Below are positions 6,743 to 11,681 of a stretch of 11,681 nucleotides of DNA, piece after piece (the stretch's first letter is position 1; each line of letters starts with the position of its first letter). Source of the stretch: Betaproteobacteria bacterium (lineage in GTDB: Bacteria; Pseudomonadota; Gammaproteobacteria; Burkholderiales; Burkholderiaceae_E); NCBI GenBank assembly GCA_009925965.1, contig RFPW01000048.1:1-11681 (forward strand). The letters are read 5' to 3'. Made by a program: the position numbers and the translations under genes. Below the pieces are notes generated by a model, which was not told the origin of the DNA, ran no database searches, and saw only the letters and a program-made list of their open reading frames with translations.

Positions 6743-7867
6743 ATGTATGTCGCCGTCAAGGGTGGAGAACGCGCAATTGATGCTGCCGATCAATGGGTCC
6801 GCTCGCGTCGGCGCGGTAATCGGACACTGGCTGAACTATCGGTCGCGCAGATCCAGGAGCAACTGCATCTATCAGTGGCCAGAGTCATGGCCGAAGGCGC
6901 ACTCTATGATCCCCAACTCGCGGCGCTCGCGATCAAGCAGGCCGCCGGCGATCTGGTGGAGGCTGCATTCCTGTTGCGTGCCTACCGAACGACGCTACCG
7001 CGGTTGACCGACAGCCTGCCGGTCGACACTGGCCGGATGCGGATCGAGCGCCGAATCTCGGCCACCTTCAAAGAGGTACCGGGCGGTCAAATCCTGGGGC
7101 CAACGACCGACTATGGCCAGCGCCTTCTGGATTTTTCGCTGCTTGGTGAGGAAGAAAGCCCGGATGCAAACCCGGAAGCGCCGCAGGACGCCCAGCCGGG
7201 TGCGCGCAGTTCCGTCAAGAGGTCAACAGTGGCGACGTCCGCGCCTCTGCGCGTCACCGAGTTGATGGGCCGCGACGGTTTACTCGAATCCGAGCAAGCC
7301 GCACCGGGCGACCCCCAGCCTGCGGATCTGACCCGCGAACCCCTGCGGTTTCCAGCGGCCCGACCCCTTCGCCTGCAGGCGCTGGCGCGCGGCGACGAAG
7401 GCTACCTCCTTGGGCTCGGCTATTCGACACAGCGCGGCTATGCACACACCCACCCATTTGTCGGCGAGCTTCGTGTGGGTCAGGTTGAAGTGAGTGTGAT
7501 CGCACCTGAACTCGGTTTTCCGGTCGTCCTGGGTGAGATCGAATTGACCGAATGTCAAATGATCAATCAGTTCGCGGGCAGCGACGAAGCGCCCCCGATG
7601 TTTACGCGCGGCTACGGCTTGGTGTTCGGGCAGGGCGAGCGCAAATCCATCGCGATGGCACTGGTTGATCGGGCCTTGCGAGCAGTTGAACTGGGGGAAC
7701 CCGAAACCGCGCCGGCGCAGGATCAGGAATTCGTACTCAGCCATTGCGACAACCTTGAAGCGTCCGGATTCGTTCAACATTTGAAACTACCGCATCACGT
7801 GGATTTCCAATCCGAGCTCGAGCTGTTGCGCAGATTGCGCGCGGACCATGGGACTCGTGAATCATGA
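6743..7867 (+). CDS. phnI: C-P lyase subunit PhnI (nucleosidase/transferase core)
   Basis: PhnI is the catalytic subunit that displaces adenine from ATP; with PhnG, PhnH and PhnL it attaches the phosphonate to ribose C1. The 374-residue product begins with the near-invariant MYVAVKGGERAID and keeps ELSVAQIQEQL, LLRAYRTTLPRL, RMRIERRISATFKEVPGGQ, RGDEGYLLGLGYSTQRGY, LGEIELTECQMINQF, FTRGYGLVFGQGERK and LKLPHHVDFQSELELL. It is about 20 residues longer than the E. coli protein (354) because of a proline/alanine/acidic stretch at about 136-167, a region that is variable in the family. AGGAGG (6727-6732) precedes the ATG by ten bases. It starts 22 bases after phnH, and its stop overlaps the phnJ start as ATGA. 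Confidence 0.97.
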   Translation: MYVAVKGGERAIDAADQWVRSRRRGNRTLAELSVAQIQEQLHLSVARVMAEGALYDPQLAALAIKQAAGDLVEAAFLLRAYRTTLPRLTDSLPVDTGRMRIERRISATFKEVPGGQILGPTTDYGQRLLDFSLLGEEESPDANPEAPQDAQPGARSSVKRSTVATSAPLRVTELMGRDGLLESEQAAPGDPQPADLTREPLRFPAARPLRLQALARGDEGYLLGLGYSTQRGYAHTHPFVGELRVGQVEVSVIAPELGFPVVLGEIELTECQMINQFAGSDEAPPMFTRGYGLVFGQGERKSIAMALVDRALRAVELGEPETAPAQDQEFVLSHCDNLEASGFVQHLKLPHHVDFQSELELLRRLRADHGTRES

Positions 7868-8688
7868 GCGACGCCGAATTTAATTTTGCGTATCTGGACG
7901 AACAGACCAAGCGGATGATTCGCCGGTCGATTCTGAAGGCGGTTGCGATCCCCGGTTATCAAGTGCCCTTTGCAAGCCGGGAGATGCCCTTGCCATACGG
8001 ATGGGGTACCGGGGGCCTGCAGGTGACCTGCGCGCTCGTCGGGCCCGATGACGTGTTGAAGGTGATCGATCAGGGCGCCGACGACACCACGAACGCGGTC
8101 AATATTCGTCGCTTCATTGCCCGCACGACAGGTGTACAGACTACGACACACACGACCAAAGCCACTCTGATTCAGACCCGGCACCGAATTCCGGAAACGC
8201 CACTCAAGGCCGGTCAAATCATGGTCTTTCAGGTGCCACAACCGGAACCGATGTTCCGCCTGGAACCTCGCGAAACAGAGCGCCGGCGAATGCATGCGAT
8301 GGCTGATTACGGCCTAATGCAAGTACGACTGTATGAGGACATCGCCCGCCATGGCCGCGTCGCAACGACCTACGACTACCCCGTGATGGTCGAGGATCGC
8401 TACCTGATGTCGCCCTCGCCGATTCCAAAATTTGATGTCCCCAAACTCGATCAGAGTCCAGCGCTGATGCTATTTGGCGCAGGACGCGAAAAACGAATTC
8501 ATGCCCTGCCGCCCTACACCCGAGTCGAACCCCTTGATTTCGATGACTACCCGTTTGAGCGCCAGCGCTGGGAAAGTGCCTGCGCGCTGTGTGGCTCACG
8601 CGAGAGTTTTCTCGACGAGATGATCATGGATGACGCCGGAACACGCCAGTTCGTTTGCTCCGATACGGACTGGTGCGGCGCCCGATGA
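7864..8688 (+). CDS. phnJ: Alpha-D-ribose 1-methylphosphonate 5-phosphate C-P lyase PhnJ
   Basis: PhnJ is the radical SAM enzyme that breaks the carbon-phosphorus bond, releasing the alkane (methane from methylphosphonate) and ribosyl 1,2-cyclic phosphate 5-phosphate. The 274-residue product has the four conserved cysteines: Cys240 and Cys243 in CALC, Cys265 in FVCSD and Cys271 in DWCGAR. They are offset by one from E. coli Cys241, 244, 266 and 272. The first three hold the Fe4S4 cluster and the last is the residue assigned to the thiyl radical. Other landmarks are AIPGYQVPFASREMPLPYGWGTGG split over residues 28-51, and MPLPYGWGTGG itself. All expected catalytic residues are present, so the enzyme should be active. 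It overlaps phnI and phnK by ATGA at both ends. Confidence 0.98.
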   Translation: MSDAEFNFAYLDEQTKRMIRRSILKAVAIPGYQVPFASREMPLPYGWGTGGLQVTCALVGPDDVLKVIDQGADDTTNAVNIRRFIARTTGVQTTTHTTKATLIQTRHRIPETPLKAGQIMVFQVPQPEPMFRLEPRETERRRMHAMADYGLMQVRLYEDIARHGRVATTYDYPVMVEDRYLMSPSPIPKFDVPKLDQSPALMLFGAGREKRIHALPPYTRVEPLDFDDYPFERQRWESACALCGSRESFLDEMIMDDAGTRQFVCSDTDWCGAR

Positions 8689-9467
8689 CCGAAACCGATC
8701 CCCCCTTAATGCGCGCCACTGGACTGACGGTCCGTTATGGCGACCGATACGGCTGCCAAGACGTCAGCTTAACGCTTTGGCCCGGTGAGGTCCTCGCGGT
8801 CGTTGGCGAATCAGGGTCTGGCAAGACCACGCTCTTACGGGTATTAGCGGGCCGTCTTACGCCCGAGGCCGGCACGCTGTACTACCGAGATGCCGCCCAT
8901 CAGGAGCACGATGTCTTCGCACTACCCGATGCGGCGCGCCGGCGACTGGAGCGGACCGAGTGGGCCTATGTTCATCAGAACCCACGCGACGGCTTACGGA
9001 TGGCCGTGAGTGCCGGCGCCAATGCCGGCGAGCGACTGATGGCAAACGGCGTCCGTCACTGGGGCGCAATCCGAGCGAGCACCCGGCAATGGATGGAACG
9101 GGTCGAGTTGGAGACTACGCGGATTGATGAATCGCCCGCCACGTTTTCGGGGGGTATGCAGCAGCGACTGCAAATTGCGCGCAATCTGATCTCCGGGCCG
9201 CGACTCGCGCTGCTTGATGAACCGACCTCGGCGCTCGATGTGTCAGTGCAAGCCCGTCTGCTGGATCTGCTCCGTGGACTCACGCGCAGCCTTGGTCTCG
9301 CAACCGTCATCGTCACCCACGATCTTGCGGTCGCCCGCCTGTTGGCGCAACGGATGATGGTGATGAAAGATGGCAAGGTGGTAGAAACTGGATTGACCGA
9401 TCAGGTTCTGGATGACCCTCAACATCCCTACACGCAGTTATTGGTCGCCTCGGTACCGCAAGGATGA
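8685..9467 (+). CDS. phnK: C-P lyase ABC-type ATPase PhnK
   Basis: PhnK is an ABC ATPase that binds the PhnJ subunits of the core complex; it is not a transporter subunit. The 260-residue product has Walker A GESGSGKT at 41-48, the Q-loop Gln98, signature FSGGMQQR at 154-161, Walker B LALLDE at 174-179 and the switch His212. The C-terminal HPYTQLLVASVPQG resembles the oligopeptide ABC family, as in other PhnK proteins. I start at ATG 8685, which overlaps the phnJ stop as ATGA; an upstream start ten codons earlier would run into phnJ. No membrane protein gene accompanies it, which agrees with the C-P lyase role. Confidence 0.96.
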   Translation: MTETDPPLMRATGLTVRYGDRYGCQDVSLTLWPGEVLAVVGESGSGKTTLLRVLAGRLTPEAGTLYYRDAAHQEHDVFALPDAARRRLERTEWAYVHQNPRDGLRMAVSAGANAGERLMANGVRHWGAIRASTRQWMERVELETTRIDESPATFSGGMQQRLQIARNLISGPRLALLDEPTSALDVSVQARLLDLLRGLTRSLGLATVIVTHDLAVARLLAQRMMVMKDGKVVETGLTDQVLDDPQHPYTQLLVASVPQG

Positions 9468-10183
9468 GCCACGCCATTCACCATGCTGACGCACCTGTGC
9501 TCGAGGTCCTGGGACTGGGCAAGTCGTATCAGTTGCATCTGCAAGGCGGCGTCGTGATCGAGGTCCTGCGGGATATTTCGCTCCGACTCAATGCAGGGCA
9601 ATGTATGGCGATCACCGGACCATCGGGGGCGGGTAAGAGCACATTGCTGCGATGTCTGGTCGGCAACGCCCGAGCAGATTCGGGACACATCTGGCTCAGC
9701 ACCATTAACGGCCGCGTGGATATTGCAAATGCGAACGAACGGACGCTTCTGCGGGCCCGACGTGAATTGATTGGGTGGGTCAGTCAGTTTTTGCGGGCGA
9801 TTCCCCGGGTGTCGACTATCGATATCGTCGCCGAACCCCTCCTTGCCGAGGGCGTACCAGCCGAGGAAGCCCGCCATCGCGCCGAAGTCCTGCTGGCAAG
9901 GCTCAACCTGCCCAAGCGCCTCTGGAACCTACCGCCGGCGACTTTTTCGGGCGGCGAACAACAACGGGTTAATCTGGCCCGGGGGCTGATCTGTCCACGC
10001 CCCCTACTCTTACTCGATGAACCAACGGCATCGCTGGATCTCGAGAACCGGGACCGTGTCATCACCTTGATTCAGGCCGCCAAAGTGGCTGGATCCGCTG
10101 TGATCGGAATTTTTCATGACCCTGTCGTCCGCGATGCAGTCGCGGATCATTGTCTTAAAGTATCACCACTGGTTTCTTTATGA
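9464..10183 (+). CDS. phnL: C-P lyase ABC-type ATPase PhnL
   Basis: PhnL is the second ABC ATPase of the C-P lyase system, needed together with PhnGHI for forming the ribose triphosphate phosphonate; it can pair with PhnK on the complex. The 239-residue product has Walker A GPSGAGKST at 52-60, Gln108, signature FSGGEQQR at 161-168, Walker B LLLLDE at 181-186 and His218 in IFHDP. The family-specific WVSQFLRAIPRVSTIDIVAEPLL is present (positions 105-127). It is about 13 residues longer than E. coli PhnL (226). Start and stop each overlap the neighbour by ATGA. Confidence 0.96.
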   Translation: MSHAIHHADAPVLEVLGLGKSYQLHLQGGVVIEVLRDISLRLNAGQCMAITGPSGAGKSTLLRCLVGNARADSGHIWLSTINGRVDIANANERTLLRARRELIGWVSQFLRAIPRVSTIDIVAEPLLAEGVPAEEARHRAEVLLARLNLPKRLWNLPPATFSGGEQQRVNLARGLICPRPLLLLDEPTASLDLENRDRVITLIQAAKVAGSAVIGIFHDPVVRDAVADHCLKVSPLVSL

Positions 10184-11352
10184 CAAATTATTTGACGCTT
10201 AGAAATGCCAAAATCGTTCTTACAGATGAAATAATTCATGGAAGCGTACAGATCAAGGAAGGTCTGATCTCCGATATCGTCAGTGGCCCCTCGAATGTTG
10301 GCGAGGACTTTGATGGCGATCTGCTGATCCCGGGCCTGGTCGAAATTCATACCGACAATCTGGAACGGCACCTGATGCCACGCCCCAAGGTTCGATGGCC
10401 CGCAATGGCGGCCCTTCTCAGCCACGACGCCGAGATCGCAGCCGCAGGTATTACGACGGTGTTTGATGCGCTGGGGATTGGCGATGGAGATGCCGATGGA
10501 CTGCGCGGCGGGGGCATGGACGAAATCCTCGCTGCGTTAGACCAATCACAACAGCATCAGGTATTGCGTGCCGATCATCATTTGCACATCCGCTGCGAAC
10601 TCCCAGCCCCGAATACGCTGGAGTTATTCCAGCCGTTCGCAGCGCTCAACCGGACGCCGCCTGGCGACCAATCCAATCGCTCAATCCGGGTTGGGCTACT
10701 CTCCTTGATGGATCACACACCGGGGCAACGTCAGTGGTCCGAGATTGCGCACGCGCGAACCTATTTCACCGGCAAGAAGGGCTGGAGTCTTGAGAAATTC
10801 GAACGCCATGTTGCTGAGGCGCCGGAAGCCCAGCACCGCTATGCCCGCCCGCATCGCAGTCATTTCATCGCATGGGCCCGAGAACACGGGGTCCCGGTTG
10901 CGAGCCACGATGACACGACTCCCGAACACATTGCCGAAGCTGTGGCAGACGGGATCCGGATTTCGGAGTTTCCGACAACCATGGCCGCCGCCAAAGCGGC
11001 ACGATCAGCGAGCATGTTGATCGTCATGGGCGGACCCAACGTTGTTCGGGGCGGGTCTCATTCGGGCAATATCGCCGCAGCCGATCTGGCACGAGCCAGA
11101 CTTCTGGATGCCTTGTCATCGGACTACGTGCCCGGCAGTCTGATGCTCGGCGCGATGCGACTGGTCGAAGAGGCGGGCTGGAGCCTCCCCCAAGCCCTCG
11201 CCACCGTTAGCTTTCGGCCCGCTCAAGCGCTCGGCCTGAACGACCGGGGAATGATTGCGCAGGGATTGCGCGCCGACCTGGTCCGGGTCCAGCTACTTGG
11301 AGTACAGCCCGCCGTTCGGTCCGTCTGGCGACTCGGACAGCGGGTCTGCTAA
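10180..11352 (+). CDS. phnM: Alpha-D-ribose 1-methylphosphonate 5-triphosphate diphosphatase PhnM
   Basis: PhnM is a metal-dependent amidohydrolase-fold enzyme that removes pyrophosphate from the ribose triphosphate phosphonate, giving the PhnJ substrate. The 390-residue product shows the metal-site landmarks: His57-Thr-Asp59 in EIHTDNLERH, DHHLHIRCE at 132-140, SHDDTTPEH at 242-250, and the family segment NVVRGGSHSGN at 287-297. GITTVFDALGIGD is also typical. Length is close to E. coli PhnM (378). It is the last gene of the operon. The first 80 bases or so are clearly richer in A+T than the rest of the window. Its TAA overlaps the stop of the convergent aminotransferase gene; no terminator is visible. 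Confidence 0.97.
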   Translation: MTNYLTLRNAKIVLTDEIIHGSVQIKEGLISDIVSGPSNVGEDFDGDLLIPGLVEIHTDNLERHLMPRPKVRWPAMAALLSHDAEIAAAGITTVFDALGIGDGDADGLRGGGMDEILAALDQSQQHQVLRADHHLHIRCELPAPNTLELFQPFAALNRTPPGDQSNRSIRVGLLSLMDHTPGQRQWSEIAHARTYFTGKKGWSLEKFERHVAEAPEAQHRYARPHRSHFIAWAREHGVPVASHDDTTPEHIAEAVADGIRISEFPTTMAAAKAARSASMLIVMGGPNVVRGGSHSGNIAAADLARARLLDALSSDYVPGSLMLGAMRLVEEAGWSLPQALATVSFRPAQALGLNDRGMIAQGLRADLVRVQLLGVQPAVRSVWRLGQRVC

Positions 11353-11681
11353 GCCGTCTCCCGCAAGTAATCCATCGCCACCTGAACACCGCCGCGTTCA
11401 TGCGGCACACCGGCTAAACCAAGCGCCATCTCAACCCCAGCCAGAGCGCCAATCAAGGTCAGGTCGTTGATATCGCCGAGGTGACCGATCCGGAAAACGC
11501 GACCCGCCATTTTTGAAAGCCCCATGCCGAGCGAGAGATCAAAATGCTCGAGAGCAATCTGGCGTAAACGATCCGCGTCGTGAGCCTCCGGCATCAGGAC
11601 CGCAGTCACAACCGGGCTGTGGCAAGCAGGATCCTGACAAAGCACTTCGAGGTGCCATCTGGCGACTGCAGCGCGGGTCGC
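11349..11681 (-). CDS. Class V aminotransferase, alanine/serine-glyoxylate type (C-terminal 110 residues)
   Basis: Only the C-terminal part of a PLP-dependent aminotransferase is in the window; its start and the PLP lysine lie beyond the right edge. The visible small domain has SPVVTAVLMPE, FDLSLGMGLSKMAGRVFRIGHLGDINDLTLIGALAGVEM and ends in GGVQVAMDYLRETA (all in order). The RIGHLGD segment with the conserved arginine that binds the substrate carboxylate is typical of the alanine-glyoxylate/serine-glyoxylate group. The related 2-aminoethylphosphonate transaminase PhnW, which would fit a phosphonate locus, is a weaker match to this tail. The gene converges on phnM with a four-base stop overlap. 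Confidence 0.85.
   Translation of the reverse strand, partial: ATRAAVARWHLEVLCQDPACHSPVVTAVLMPEAHDADRLRQIALEHFDLSLGMGLSKMAGRVFRIGHLGDINDLTLIGALAGVEMALGLAGVPHERGGVQVAMDYLRETA

Noticed and set aside
8685..10183. Two adjacent ABC ATPases as a phosphonate or peptide importer
   Set aside because: There are no permease or binding-protein genes beside them, and the position between phnJ and phnM identifies them as PhnK and PhnL.
11349..11681. 2-aminoethylphosphonate transaminase PhnW
   Set aside because: It would suit a phosphonate locus, but the C-terminal RIGHLGD and GGVQVAMDYL segments fit the alanine/serine-glyoxylate group better. The full sequence is needed to exclude it.

Overview
The window looks like chromosome from a GC-rich betaproteobacterium. 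The best evidence is the leftward cluster rpsF-priB-rpsR-rplI-dnaB, with a PriB of the betaproteobacterial/Neisseria style (SPAGIP and GFLAPRSRNGKG segments). This is an inference from gene order and protein character; no genus can be named from the sequence alone.

Layout. (1) Positions 1-2472, minus strand: the 3'-to-5' reading housekeeping cluster rpsF (S6), priB (primosomal protein N), rpsR (S18), rplI (L9) and the first 246 codons of dnaB, cut by the left edge. A leader of about 200 bases with a candidate promoter and a bulged hairpin precedes rpsF. (2) Positions 2473-3426, minus: a D-2-hydroxyacid dehydrogenase of the glyoxylate/hydroxypyruvate reductase type, separated from the next gene by a terminator-like hairpin. 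(3) Positions 3496-5483, minus: a two-gene unit, a DUF1045/2H-phosphoesterase protein followed by nicotinate phosphoribosyltransferase (pncB), joined by an ATGA stop/start overlap. (4) Positions 5531-11352, plus: a complete carbon-phosphorus lyase core operon phnG-phnH-phnI-phnJ-phnK-phnL-phnM, with four consecutive ATGA overlaps from phnI to phnM. (5) Right edge, minus: the C-terminal 110 residues of a class V aminotransferase (alanine/serine-glyoxylate type), whose stop codon overlaps that of phnM tail to tail.

How the genes work together. PhnGHI with PhnL transfers the phosphonate to the ribose C1 of ATP; PhnM removes pyrophosphate; PhnJ (radical SAM) with PhnK cleaves the C-P bond, giving ribosyl cyclic phosphate. 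Both flanks of the phn operon are visible, and it contains no transporter (phnCDE), no phnN, no phnP and no phn regulator. The divergent DUF1045 protein carries two HxT motifs typical of 2H phosphodiesterases and is co-translated with pncB, an enzyme that consumes PRPP. PRPP is the usual end product of the C-P lyase route through PhnP and PhnN. The divergent unit may therefore handle the ribose phosphate left over from phosphonate breakdown and pass it into NAD synthesis; this is the main hypothesis from the window and it is untested.

I saw no RNA genes, insertion sequences, CRISPR arrays or phage genes. The only gene-free stretch above 100 bases is the rpsF leader (2266-2472).
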